Source: Polyangium aurulentum (GTDB lineage Bacteria > Myxococcota_A > Polyangia > Polyangiales > Polyangiaceae). From it: a DNA stretch of 42,766 bases. Below, in pieces: positions 16,964 through 25,412 of this stretch. The first letter of the stretch is position 1, and every line of letters begins with the position of its first letter. Under the pieces are notes generated by a model. The model was not told the DNA's origin. It ran no database searches and was given only the letters and a program-made list of their open reading frames with translations. Where the stretch lies: assembly GCA_945875545.1 (NCBI GenBank), contig CAMCKZ010000020.1:1-42766 (forward strand), read 5' to 3'. Both the position numbers and the translations under genes were made by a program.

Positions 16964-18077
16964 GAACGAGCGCGATTCGAAATCGGTGTTGTTGCTTGAC
17001 GGGGCCGAGGGCCATGATCTTTTGGGAACGTTGCACGACGTTTCGAATGCCCTCACGGTGATTCTTGGGTGGGTGGGCGCTGCGCGGGCCTCCGATGCGC
17101 CCGCGGATCTCGTGCATGACGCCCTCGGAGTTATTGAACGCCGTGCGCGAATGGCCAGAGATTTAGCACGAAATGCGCTTGGTGCGCACGATGCCAATGG
17201 TGCCGAAATCGAGGGTCAGGCTCGCATGCAGCCCATCGACGGCATCGTTGCCGAACTGCTCAAGGCGCTGTCGCAAGAGGCCCGGTGCGCCGGTGTGAAA
17301 TTGCGCGTCGAGCGGCGCGGCCCCAACGTGACGATGCCCCACGCGGCGGCGGTCTCGCAGGTTTTGACGGACCTCACCCTCAACGCCATTGCGTTCTCGC
17401 CAAAGGGCACCGCGGTGACCCTCAGCGTCGACACCGTTGCCGGTTCGTGCGTGTGCCGCGTGTCGGACGAAGGCCCTGGAATTGCTACGGAAAGGCGAGA
17501 CCACATTTTCGCCGGAGGTGCCTCGACACGGGCCGGTGGGTCCGGCGTCGGGCTTCGCCATGCGCGCGCCCTCGCGGCGTCGTGCGACGGGCATCTCGTG
17601 CTCTTGGAGAGTGCTCTGCCCGGGGCCCACTTCGAACTCACGTGGCCAAGCGTGCAGTCTACACCTTTACCCGTGCGGCCTTCCATGCGGAGGCTTCAGC
17701 TTTTCGCGGGCCGTGTATTCATCGTATGCGATGACGATCACGACGTAGCGGGGCTTCTGGCCACGGGACTTGAAATGCGCGGGGCGGAGGTCCAGGTGGC
17801 CTCGACGGCGGGCGAATTGTTGGCTCGGCTCCGCGACGCGAGCCCAATTGACGCGGTACTGCTCGACAGAAGTCCTGTGAATTCGCACCTTTCCGAGCTC
17901 GCACGCGCTCTCTCGCAGCACCCTTCGCGGCCACCCGTTTTGGCGATCACTGGCGCGGCCGATGGCCTCGGTCCGGAGCTCAACGGCGTGCATGTGCACG
18001 CGCTGCGCAAACCCTTTGAGCTAGGCGATGTCGTCGAGGGACTCGCGGTGGTGCTCGGCGGTATTCGCGACGCGTGA
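16962..18077 (+). CDS. Cytoplasmic histidine kinase fused to a receiver domain
   Basis: A 371-residue hybrid signalling protein with no membrane segment. A dimerisation helix carries the likely phospho-acceptor His25 in TLHDVSNAL; the ATPase domain has the N-box Asn141, DEGPGI near 169-174 and a glycine-rich GGSGVGLRHA lid near 192-201. From about 250 a receiver domain follows, with acidic CDDDHD (256-261), phospho-acceptor Asp302 and Lys350 in RKPF. There is no N-terminal sensor domain, so the input is either internal or from a partner. The start is GTG, inside a perfect palindrome. It follows the mevalonate genes on the same strand by 32 bases and may be co-transcribed with them. Confidence 0.85.
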   Translation: MNERDSKSVLLLDGAEGHDLLGTLHDVSNALTVILGWVGAARASDAPADLVHDALGVIERRARMARDLARNALGAHDANGAEIEGQARMQPIDGIVAELLKALSQEARCAGVKLRVERRGPNVTMPHAAAVSQVLTDLTLNAIAFSPKGTAVTLSVDTVAGSCVCRVSDEGPGIATERRDHIFAGGASTRAGGSGVGLRHARALAASCDGHLVLLESALPGAHFELTWPSVQSTPLPVRPSMRRLQLFAGRVFIVCDDDHDVAGLLATGLEMRGAEVQVASTAGELLARLRDASPIDAVLLDRSPVNSHLSELARALSQHPSRPPVLAITGAADGLGPELNGVHVHALRKPFELGDVVEGLAVVLGGIRDA

Positions 18078-18112
18078 TGCCCGCTGCGCAACGGCACAAC
18101 GGCAAATTGGCG

Positions 18113-18141
18113 TTGACACCACGCCTGGATTCGGGCACCTT
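18113..18141 (+). promoter_or_regulatory. Probable tRNA-Leu promoter
   Basis: A perfect TTGACA box at 18113-18118 is followed after 17 bases by CACCTT at 18136-18141, a weak -10 of the kind seen in GC-rich genomes. Transcription would start roughly ten bases before the mature tRNA 5' end at 18158, a sensible spacing for a tRNA gene. Confidence 0.55.
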
Positions 18142-18157
18142 CCGCGCCGTTCAGCGA

Positions 18158-18238
18158 GCGAAGGTGGCGGAATGGCAGACGCACTAGCTTGAGGTGCTAG
18201 CGCCGCAAGGCGTAGGGGTTCAAGTCCCCTCCTTCGCA
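18158..18238 (+). tRNA. tRNA-Leu (anticodon GAG)
   Basis: The sequence folds as a long-variable-arm tRNA: acceptor GCGAAGG pairs with CCTTCGC, anticodon stem CTAGC/GCTAG encloses TTGAGGT with anticodon GAG, the variable arm is CGCC-GCAA-GGCG, and the T arm is AGGGG-TTCAAGT-CCCCT. It reads CUC and CUU leucine codons, which are abundant in this GC-rich DNA. CCA is not encoded (the sequence continues ACT). It has its own promoter and terminator. Confidence 0.95.
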
Positions 18239-18245
18239 CTGCTAA

Positions 18246-18282
18246 GAACCCTTGGGGCCTTTGGGTCCCAGGGGTTTCTTGT
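18246..18282 (+). terminator. Terminator after tRNA-Leu
   Basis: GAACCCTTGGG pairs with CCCAGGGGTTT (one G-U and no unpaired positions in the core) around a loop of about ten bases, followed by CTTGTTTG. It begins eight bases after the tRNA end and lies between it and the convergent HAD gene. Confidence 0.7.
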
Positions 18283-18326
18283 TTGTGCCACACATGAAGC
18301 GGAGGGCGCGTACCACGCGGGTATTT

Positions 18327-19082
18327 TCAGGGTTCGCGCAACGGCTCGTGCGTTATACATGGATCGAGATCCAGGGCTTCGAAGAGCAGCGATCGCAGCT
18401 CCGCGTAGCTGAACGCCACGGCGTCCGCCGACGACTGCGCGTCTGCAAATGGCAAGAAGCCATCGAAGCGAATGGCATGGGCCCCGGCGTTGATGGCCCC
18501 CTCGATGTCGGCTGCCTCCGAGTCGCCCACATGAACCACCGCGTCGATGGGGAGCACCAAGTGGGCTGCGGCGAGGGCGAAAATACGGGCGTCGGGTTTG
18601 CCAAAGCCGAGGCGACCTGAGTCCAGAATCTGAAAGAAATAGCTCGAAATACCGACTTCAGCGAGCAGCTCCGCCACGCGCCCTTCGCTGTTCGAGGTGA
18701 TGACCATCGGAACGCCGCGTTCGGCGAGGTCTTGAAGAAGTTGCCGGGCGCCCTCGGGCACAAAGCGCCAAAGATTGCGCTCAGGTTGCGCGGCCCAAAG
18801 CGCCTGAACAATCGATGCAATCTGCACCGAATCGGACAGCTCGGCACCTGCGGCGACCATGTGGCCCATCAGCGCCCTCCAGCCTGCCTCGTGCCCCTCT
18901 CCGCGGGCGATGGCTGCGTCGTGGTCGCGGTAGGCCTGGGCCATGGATCCCTGGAGAAAAGCAGCATTTACGCCGCATTGATGCGCTTCGATACGGCGCT
19001 GAAGTTCGGCCAGATCGATGCCGCCGAGGACGTGACCGTAGTCGAAAGAAATGCCGCGCACGGACCCCCGAATGAGCGCCAT
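18327..19082 (-). CDS. HAD-superfamily hydrolase
   Basis: A 251-residue Rossmann-fold hydrolase with a helical cap. Motif I is FDYGHVLGG with nucleophile Asp14; the usual second Asp (+2) is Gly, as in YihX-like members. Motif II is ITSNSEG, motif III Lys in GKPD, and motif IV VGDSEAADIEGA. It is most likely a phosphatase for a small phosphorylated metabolite; the substrate cannot be read from sequence. It converges with the tRNA-Leu gene. Confidence 0.85.
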   Translation of the reverse strand: MALIRGSVRGISFDYGHVLGGIDLAELQRRIEAHQCGVNAAFLQGSMAQAYRDHDAAIARGEGHEAGWRALMGHMVAAGAELSDSVQIASIVQALWAAQPERNLWRFVPEGARQLLQDLAERGVPMVITSNSEGRVAELLAEVGISSYFFQILDSGRLGFGKPDARIFALAAAHLVLPIDAVVHVGDSEAADIEGAINAGAHAIRFDGFLPFADAQSSADAVAFSYAELRSLLFEALDLDPCITHEPLREP

Positions 19083-19202
19083 ACGTTGGAGCGTACGCGA
19101 ACCGTTCCCGGGCCGGCAAAGCTTTGGCCAAAAGCGGCGGACGCGTCGAAACGGGCGCGTGGAGGTCTTTGCGCCGGGCGCGTTCCGTGCGACGCTCGCG
19201 CG

Positions 19203-19964
19203 ATGGTGACCCTTCGAGCGATTGCAACCGTGATCTCCGCCCTCACCGTGGCGGGGTGCAGCTCAAACGCCAGTAAAAACGCAGGAGGTTCGTGCGGCGG
19301 GTCCGGCGCGCTGGCGAGCTGCCTCGCGCCAACAATGCCGGACAGCTATTACATCGCGCAGGCCGAGCTCTACTTCGACACCCTCGACGTCACGAAAGAT
19401 CCGGAAAAATATCCGAACTATTCGCCGTACGTCGTGCGCTGGGAATGGCTCCCGTGGCTCAAACTCACGGGCTACGGGCGGGCCATTCTTGTTCAAGGAA
19501 ATAAAGCCCTCACCATACGCGACGGGCACACGACGGTGCCGGTCAAAGACTGCCGGGCGTTCCCCAAGCAGCCCTTCGCGCGGTGCTACGTGGAGTTTGA
19601 TTACGCGGGAAAACGCTGCCCGATCTACGAGGAATTCTTCTTCAACGACGCCGGCGACACAACCTTCATCGAGGCTTGGTCGAATCTCCCAGGCAAGCTT
19701 CCCATGGCCACCGCCGAAGACAAGTGGGCGGAGGGTGCGGGCGTTCGGCGTCTCGGTTCGAAGGTGCCAACCCTCGGCGGTCCCGCGGGCGACCTTGATC
19801 TCTACGACGACGCCTATCAAGCGGCGGCCAAGCTCGATCCTGATTTGGCCGATCTCCTTGCGCGCGCCGAGAATTTTGCCCCGGCCCTCGTTGAAGAACT
19901 CAACTCGCGCGTGAGCGAAAAAGCTATGTATGCCGAAGGTTGCGGGTGGCCCGCGGAACTATGA
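19203..19964 (+). CDS. Uncharacterised lipoprotein
   Basis: A 253-residue protein with a clean lipoprotein signal: short basic start, hydrophobic core and lipobox VAGC with Cys19. The mature part has several cysteines and aromatic-rich segments (YVVRWEWLPW, YEEFFFN) and an acidic, helical C-terminus. I do not recognise a family. ATG 19203 is chosen because it begins the signal peptide; the same frame is open back to 18732 through the divergent HAD gene, but that part is antisense to HAD. The last 41 bases overlap the 3' end of the YfiH-family gene. Confidence 0.75.
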   Translation: MVTLRAIATVISALTVAGCSSNASKNAGGSCGGSGALASCLAPTMPDSYYIAQAELYFDTLDVTKDPEKYPNYSPYVVRWEWLPWLKLTGYGRAILVQGNKALTIRDGHTTVPVKDCRAFPKQPFARCYVEFDYAGKRCPIYEEFFFNDAGDTTFIEAWSNLPGKLPMATAEDKWAEGAGVRRLGSKVPTLGGPAGDLDLYDDAYQAAAKLDPDLADLLARAENFAPALVEELNSRVSEKAMYAEGCGWPAEL

Positions 19965-20670
19965 CCGCCATCTGACGCCCGGCATTCGCGCCATCGCGGC
20001 GGAACGAAAAAAATCGCTCAGGCTCGCATTGCGTGCATCCTGCAACATCTTCAATCGACTCCGGTCGCAGGCCGAGGGCGCGGAGTTGAAGGCGCACGGC
20101 GAGGCGCAAATCGACGTGGGGTTTCGGGCCACGAGACCGGTCGGTGACGTCGGGCTCGGAGGCCCCTTCCACCGCCGACGCGACCTCTTCGCCCACTTCG
20201 AAACAGTCCGTGCAAATGCAAGGTCCGATCGCGGCGACCAGGCGAATTGCAGGCCCGCCCATTGCCTGAATCGCTTCTTTCACCACGCACTTTTCGACGC
20301 CCTGCCACCCAGCGTGTACCGCCGCCACGCGCCCCGTGAAGGCGTCCCCAACCAAAACCGGCACACAGTCTGCGGTGCGAATGACCGGCGTGATGGGGGC
20401 GTCTTCTGGGCCCAGCACGATGGCGTCGGCTTCCGTGGACCAGTCGCGGGCTGGCGTTTGCAGCACGGCATTGCCGTGGACCTGCTTGACGCGCAGCGCC
20501 GATTCGGGGTCTCGCCCCAAGGCCTCGAAAAATCCGCTCAGGTGAATCGCGTCGTCCGGAAAGGCGCCGCCGGGTCCGGTGGGTCCTGCTTCCGAGGCCC
20601 ACCTGGTGGAAAATCCGTGCAAAAAACCAGCCTTCGCAAGAATTTTCGAGCGGACGATGAGGGGATGCAT
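19924..20670 (-). CDS. YfiH/LACC1-family purine nucleoside phosphorylase-like protein
   Basis: A 248-residue protein of the family once called polyphenol oxidase or DUF152, whose bacterial and human members act on purine nucleosides. Key segments are KQVHG (His65), RTADCVPVL (Cys102), AVHAGWQG (His119), IGPCI...CFEVG and a C-terminal CTQCEPERFFSFRRDG. These supply the His/Cys/His metal-site residues of the family. ATG 20670 fits the normal N-terminus; a longer frame to 20793 would run into the divergent kinase gene. Reaction inferred from family only. Confidence 0.88.
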   Translation of the reverse strand: MHPLIVRSKILAKAGFLHGFSTRWASEAGPTGPGGAFPDDAIHLSGFFEALGRDPESALRVKQVHGNAVLQTPARDWSTEADAIVLGPEDAPITPVIRTADCVPVLVGDAFTGRVAAVHAGWQGVEKCVVKEAIQAMGGPAIRLVAAIGPCICTDCFEVGEEVASAVEGASEPDVTDRSRGPKPHVDLRLAVRLQLRALGLRPESIEDVAGCTQCEPERFFSFRRDGANAGRQMAVIVPRATRNLRHT

Positions 20671-20738
20671 GGGCCGATCCTGCGCGACTGTGGGACGCCG
20701 GAGCAACTTCGCTGCAGTGTGTGCTACCTCTCTTGCCC

Positions 20739-21863
20739 ATGGCGGCTCCCGACCCGCTCCTCGGACTTTCGCTTTTGGACGGCGAGTACACAATCCTTGA
20801 GCGCATTGGTGCTGGAGGAATGGGTGCAGTCTACAAGGCGCGCCAAGCGGCGTTGAACCGCTTCGTGGCGCTGAAGGTTCTCCACACGAAGTTCGCGAAC
20901 CGCAAAGAAGTGCTCACGCGTTTTCGCCGCGAAGCCCGCATTTTGTCTCAGTTGACGCACCCCAATACGTTGCGCGTTTTCGACACGGGCATGCTCGACG
21001 ATGGCCGATTTTACATCGTGATGGAGCTGCTTGAAGGGCGCAGTCTGCATCGCGTCATACGCACCGAGGCACCGCTCGATGAGGCCCGTGCCGCGTTGAT
21101 TGTGTCGCAAGTGGCCTTCGCCCTCGACGAGGCCCACGCCGCGGGGGTGCTTCACCGCGACATCAAGCCCGAAAATATCTTCCTCCAGGCCACGCCCGCG
21201 GACCTCGAGTTTCCCAAAGTCCTCGACTTTGGCCTGGCAAAACTCGATGAAAGTCTGCTGCCACCGGGCAGTGTTGCCATTACAAAACAGGGCGCGGTTT
21301 TCGGAACGCCCGAGTTCATGAGCCCCGAGCAGGCGCGCGGAGAAGTCATGTGTGCCCAGTCCGACGTGTATTCTTTGGCCGTCGTTCTTTACGAGGCCTT
21401 GTCGGGCAAGCTGCCGTTCAACGCGGGCTCGCCCGTGGAGTGGGTCGTCCACCATAGTCACGCCGTGCCCATTCCCTTGGCCGATCGGATACCGGGCCTG
21501 GCCTTTTCGCCGGCCATTCTAGCCATCATCGATAGGGCGCTCGCGAAGGACCCTGCCCAGCGTTTTTCCTCGGCGCGCGCCTTTGGCGATGCCCTTCTCG
21601 CCCTCGCCCTACCGAACCCCGACGCCAGCGCCGATGCGGTGCAATACTTGGGTGAAGAGCGGGTAACCCTCAACGTCGTCGGCGGAGGCTCGTCGCGTCA
21701 CGACTCGGCCCGTCCGTCCGCGGTGGGCAGTCTGCGCGGCACCGGGCGCGGCCCTTCCCTCGTGATGTCGACCCCCGCGATTGTAGGTCTGGCTGTCGGA
21801 TTTGTGATGCTCGGGGCCGGCATTGCGTTTGTGGCGATGCGTCTCTTCGGTGGGGTTTCGTGA
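20739..21863 (+). CDS. Membrane-anchored Ser/Thr protein kinase (PknB-type)
   Basis: A 374-residue eukaryote-like kinase. It shows the Gly loop IGAGGMGAVYKA, catalytic Lys46 in VALKVL, HRDIKPEN with Asp141, DFGLAKL and GTPEFMSPEQARG, so all catalytic motifs are intact. A Ser/Arg-rich linker leads to one C-terminal membrane helix (about 345-368) with only a few residues beyond it, so there is no external sensor domain. ATG 20739 is preferred; a GTG at 20721 is an alternative. Its TGA overlaps the GTG start of the penicillin-binding protein gene by four bases, so the kinase and the cell-wall enzyme are made together. Confidence 0.92.
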   Translation: MAAPDPLLGLSLLDGEYTILERIGAGGMGAVYKARQAALNRFVALKVLHTKFANRKEVLTRFRREARILSQLTHPNTLRVFDTGMLDDGRFYIVMELLEGRSLHRVIRTEAPLDEARAALIVSQVAFALDEAHAAGVLHRDIKPENIFLQATPADLEFPKVLDFGLAKLDESLLPPGSVAITKQGAVFGTPEFMSPEQARGEVMCAQSDVYSLAVVLYEALSGKLPFNAGSPVEWVVHHSHAVPIPLADRIPGLAFSPAILAIIDRALAKDPAQRFSSARAFGDALLALALPNPDASADAVQYLGEERVTLNVVGGGSSRHDSARPSAVGSLRGTGRGPSLVMSTPAIVGLAVGFVMLGAGIAFVAMRLFGGVS

Positions 21864-24214
21864 CGCTGATTCTTAGGATATTCGCTTGGGTATCGGGCGT
21901 CGCAGTTCTCTCGGGCCTCGTAGGAGCGGCCTCGCTTTATGTCGTCGTGCGTCGCCTTGAGGGGGAGTTGCCACCGGTTACCGAACTGCGGCGCGGCTAC
22001 GATCCTCCGCAAGTGACTCGCGTCCTCGCGAGAGACGGCTCGACCCTCGCCGAACTCTTCACGGAGCGTCGCACCATCGTTCCCATCGAACAGATTCCGG
22101 GTCACGTAAAGCTCGCGGTACTGGCCGCCGAAGATGCCAGTTTTTACGAACATGAGGGCCTCAATTATCTAGGAATTGGCCGAGCATTTCTCGTCAACCT
22201 GCGGAGCGGGCGCCTGCGGCAAGGCGGCTCCACGATTACGCAGCAGGTGGTTAAAAATCTCCTTCTCGACCATCAGCGAACGCTGCGCCGAAAATTGAAA
22301 GAGGCCCTGCTCGCGCGCCTTCTGGAGCAAGAGCTCGCCAAAGATGAGATTTTGGGTCTGTACCTGAACCACATCTATTTTGGCCACGGTCGCTACGGCG
22401 TTGAAGAAGCCTTCCGTTTTTACTTTGGGCATTCCGTGCGGAATGCAAGTATCTCCGAGGCGGCAATTCTTGCTGGCCTCGTTGCAGGCCCGGAAATTTA
22501 CTCGCCGCGACGCGATCCAGGGCGGTCCATGGGTCGCCGTGATTTTGTCCTTGGGCAGATGCGCGAAAAGGGTTTCTTGAAAGAGGCCGCGTGGTCCGAG
22601 GCCCTCTCGGAACCCTTGCATCTTGCACCTATTCAAGACACCTCCAATGAGCTTGCTCCCGAAGCCGTGGAGGTGGCGCGCAAGCTGCTTGTGGAGCTCG
22701 AACCGGAGCGGGCACGACGCGGCGGGTTCACCATTCAAACGACCATCGATTCGCGGCTTCAAGCGCTCGCGCGAAAGAGCGTTCGAGCGAACCTCGAAGC
22801 GTACGACCAGCGTCATCGCCGGAGGGCACCGTTTCGGGCGGTGAAGTTCGATAAACGAGGAAAACCGCAGTTCGATGCACCGCCCGTTTACCAAGGTACG
22901 CCGCGGTTTGAGCTTCACCGCGTCCTTGTGGGCGAGGTTGTGCGCACCGACGACGCACGCGGTGAATTGGTGATTCGCGTGGGCACTCTTCGAGGCGTTT
23001 TGAAGGTCTCCGAATGGCAACGCTATGCCCCGCTCGTCAAGGTCGCTTCCGAGTTCGCGGAGCCCGGTGCGCGCCTTCGCGTGAGTCTTTTGGCGGCACC
23101 TGCCAGCGGGCATGCGGCGGGCGCGGCGGCATCGGGAACTGGGGCGCCGGGCGCCGATGAATTCGTGCCGCTGCGTTTGGAGGAGGGCCCGGAAAGCGCG
23201 CTAATTGCCTTAGATGTGCGCAGTCGCGACATTCTCGCGCTCGTCGGAAGCTACGAGGGTGTGCCCGGCGCGCTGGACCGCGCACATCAATCGCGGCGGC
23301 AACCAGGCTCGACCTTCAAACCCATTGTTTACGGGTACGGCCTCGAAACCCATCGCGTGACGCCGGGCTCGCTCATCGATGTGACGCCCGAGGTCTTCGA
23401 AGGCAAGTACGCGCCGACCAATTACGAGGGCTGGACGGGCCTCGATCCGTTGCGCCTTCGCGAGGCTCTGGCGAGTTCGGTGAACCTCGCGGCGGTGCGC
23501 CTGTTGCGCGATCTCGGGCCCGCGGAAGTACTGTCTTTTGCCAGGACTCTCGGCGTTTCGTCAACCCTTCAACCGGACCTAAGCTTGGCCCTCGGCGCCT
23601 ACGAAATGCACCCCTCCGAGCTCGCCGATGTCTACGCTGTTTTCGCGAGCGGAGGGCTTGCGGCGCCGGCCCGTCTCGTCACCAAAATCACCGGGCCCGA
23701 TGGCCTCGACGTGCCGCTCCCCACGCCGCGCGAGACCAAACGGGTGATGTCGGCGGAGGGTGCGTTTCTCACCACGAGCCTCCTGTCGAGTGTGGTGGAC
23801 CATGGAACGGCCGCGCGAGCACGGGTTCTCGGCCGCCCGCTTGCCGGCAAAACCGGAACGACCAACGATGCCAAAGACGCATGGTTCGCTGGGTTTTCGA
23901 CTGACGTAGTAGCTGTTGTATGGGTTGGGTATGACGACGGTAAGGCTCTCGGCAGCGAGACCGGCGGCTCGGCGGCTCTCCCCGCGTGGATTGAATTCAT
24001 GCGGGGTGCGCACCAAGGCAAATCCGCGACGGAGTTTCCGCGACCCGACGGCATCGTCGAGGTCCGCATCGATAAGGCCTCGGGACTCCTCGCCCGCGAC
24101 ACGGACACGAACACGCTTTTGGAGGTGTTTGCGGCAGGCACCGAACCGACCGAGTACATGGATGCGGGGGTTTCCGGCGTTGACGCCGATGCGCAGGCCG
24201 ATGCCGCGCCCTGA
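21860..24214 (+). CDS. Penicillin-binding protein 1A-type bifunctional transglycosylase/transpeptidase
   Basis: A 784-residue class A PBP that polymerises and cross-links peptidoglycan. After one N-terminal membrane helix come the GT51 motifs AAEDASFYEHEG (catalytic Glu), GGSTITQQ, RKLKEALLA and YLNHIYFG. A middle insertion with an OB-like stretch (about 340-430) holds a Gly/Ala-rich loop. The transpeptidase domain has the Ser-x-x-Lys box STFK in PGSTFKP, SVN, and KTGTTND. The start is GTG, overlapping the kinase stop. The C-terminal tail is Asp/Ala-rich. Confidence 0.95.
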   Translation: MTLILRIFAWVSGVAVLSGLVGAASLYVVVRRLEGELPPVTELRRGYDPPQVTRVLARDGSTLAELFTERRTIVPIEQIPGHVKLAVLAAEDASFYEHEGLNYLGIGRAFLVNLRSGRLRQGGSTITQQVVKNLLLDHQRTLRRKLKEALLARLLEQELAKDEILGLYLNHIYFGHGRYGVEEAFRFYFGHSVRNASISEAAILAGLVAGPEIYSPRRDPGRSMGRRDFVLGQMREKGFLKEAAWSEALSEPLHLAPIQDTSNELAPEAVEVARKLLVELEPERARRGGFTIQTTIDSRLQALARKSVRANLEAYDQRHRRRAPFRAVKFDKRGKPQFDAPPVYQGTPRFELHRVLVGEVVRTDDARGELVIRVGTLRGVLKVSEWQRYAPLVKVASEFAEPGARLRVSLLAAPASGHAAGAAASGTGAPGADEFVPLRLEEGPESALIALDVRSRDILALVGSYEGVPGALDRAHQSRRQPGSTFKPIVYGYGLETHRVTPGSLIDVTPEVFEGKYAPTNYEGWTGLDPLRLREALASSVNLAAVRLLRDLGPAEVLSFARTLGVSSTLQPDLSLALGAYEMHPSELADVYAVFASGGLAAPARLVTKITGPDGLDVPLPTPRETKRVMSAEGAFLTTSLLSSVVDHGTAARARVLGRPLAGKTGTTNDAKDAWFAGFSTDVVAVVWVGYDDGKALGSETGGSAALPAWIEFMRGAHQGKSATEFPRPDGIVEVRIDKASGLLARDTDTNTLLEVFAAGTEPTEYMDAGVSGVDADAQADAAP

Positions 24215-24453
24215 GACGGGCCCCCGCCGGTACCCGCGAGCGGGTCGGACGATTCGAGCCGGTCTTTCGCGGGAGTTTCGTGCGTTGGCACCAGCCGACG
24301 TGTGGCGAGGCCCGGAACTTTGCCGGCCATTTTCAGGCAAAAATCCGGCGTTTTCACCATGGACTCGCCGGTGAGCTTGTCTATGCTGCCGCACGTTGAT
24401 CGTGTGTTGTCGGCAGGCGCAAAAAAATCGTCACGAACGGAGATTGGAGCAAC

Positions 24454-24792
24454 ATGGCACTGCGAAAGCCGACGGCTGGAGAACGGGCACTGCTGGGGCA
24501 TCTGAGTACGCAAGCGATGGGCAGGCCGGATGCGCCGCCGATTCTTTGGGACGGTTTGCTCGTGGAACCTCAGGGTTCGGGCGGGTCGGGGGCCAGTCTG
24601 AGAATCGTGCCTCACGGTCGGAACAAGGTCGAGCGCACCTTCGGCGAGCGGGTCGGGAGCATCGATTTCTTGGACCGCGACAACGTTCCGGTGACGTGCC
24701 ACTTGGTCACGGATCACGAGGGATTTCTCTACGAACTGGAGTTCTGGAAACCAAACTTTACGCGCGTGCAGTTCATTCCCGAATCGTATTGA
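24454..24792 (+). CDS. Small uncharacterised protein (DUF6984-like)
   Basis: A 112-residue soluble protein. The N-terminus (RKPTAGERALLGHL) and the C-terminal pattern (VTCHLVTDHEG..YELEFWKPNF) resemble the small DUF6984 group from memory; no function is known for it. GGAG lies about seven bases before ATG 24454. It is preceded by 239 bases without a recognisable gene after the penicillin-binding protein. Confidence 0.65.
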   Translation: MALRKPTAGERALLGHLSTQAMGRPDAPPILWDGLLVEPQGSGGSGASLRIVPHGRNKVERTFGERVGSIDFLDRDNVPVTCHLVTDHEGFLYELEFWKPNFTRVQFIPESY

Positions 24793-24830
24793 ACACACGC
24801 GCTTCAGAACCGTCTTTTCATTCCTCGGGC

Positions 24831-24850
24831 CGTTGACGTAAAGGTCAACG
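24831..24850. promoter_or_regulatory. 7-bp inverted repeat just before a start codon
   Basis: CGTTGAC at 24831-24837 and GTCAACG at 24844-24850 are perfect reverse complements with a six-base spacer. The right arm ends two bases before ATG 24853. Possible operator or start-site hairpin; it covers the position where a ribosome-binding site should be. Confidence 0.5.
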
Positions 24851-24852
24851 TC

Positions 24853-25359
24853 ATGGCGAAAGCGAAGATCATGGCTGCGCAAAAGCCCAACCTCCGCGGG
24901 AGTCCGGAGGCGGTCAAAAAGCGTGTCGCCGCGCGCAACTTGAACGACGTGCTGTCAGGAAAGAAAACCGGCTTTCCAGTCCTCGACGGTCGCACCGAAA
25001 AGCGTCGCCAACGGCTCCTTGGCGAGGTTGTTCAAGAGGCGCTCAAACCCGTCGATTTGCTGCTGAAAGTGCAGGAGCTGTTCGACCTCGGCGAGAGCTA
25101 CATTTCGCTGCGCAAGCTCATTCCCGCGCGGCGCCTTCGCGCGGTGCCCGAGGGTGCGGCGGAGGCTCTCGCCACCATGATGGAGGCGTACACGTTGAGC
25201 GAAGATGTTTACCGCTTTCTGGGCCTGCCCGAGGCCGTGCTGAAAGAGGCCGGGGCCATCCAGCAGCAAGCCGCGAAGAAATCATTGACGCCAAAAAAGC
25301 GATCCGCCGGCAGCAAATCGCGCACAGAAGCGAGCAAGGCAGAACCAACCGGGGCGTGA
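24853..25359 (+). CDS. Hypothetical basic protein
   Basis: A 168-residue protein I do not recognise. Both ends are rich in Lys, Ala and Ser (C-terminal about 35 residues probably disordered), while the middle (about 45-130) looks helical with regularly spaced Leu. No signal peptide, membrane segment or enzyme motif is seen. The Lys/Ala-rich ends could contact nucleic acid, which is speculation. It is followed directly by the prolyl isomerase gene. Confidence 0.65.
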   Translation: MAKAKIMAAQKPNLRGSPEAVKKRVAARNLNDVLSGKKTGFPVLDGRTEKRRQRLLGEVVQEALKPVDLLLKVQELFDLGESYISLRKLIPARRLRAVPEGAAEALATMMEAYTLSEDVYRFLGLPEAVLKEAGAIQQQAAKKSLTPKKRSAGSKSRTEASKAEPTGA

Positions 25360-25412
25360 AATTCTGCACAGAATTCGCACCGCGGGCGTGGTCACGAGGT
25401 AAGTCAGTCGCC

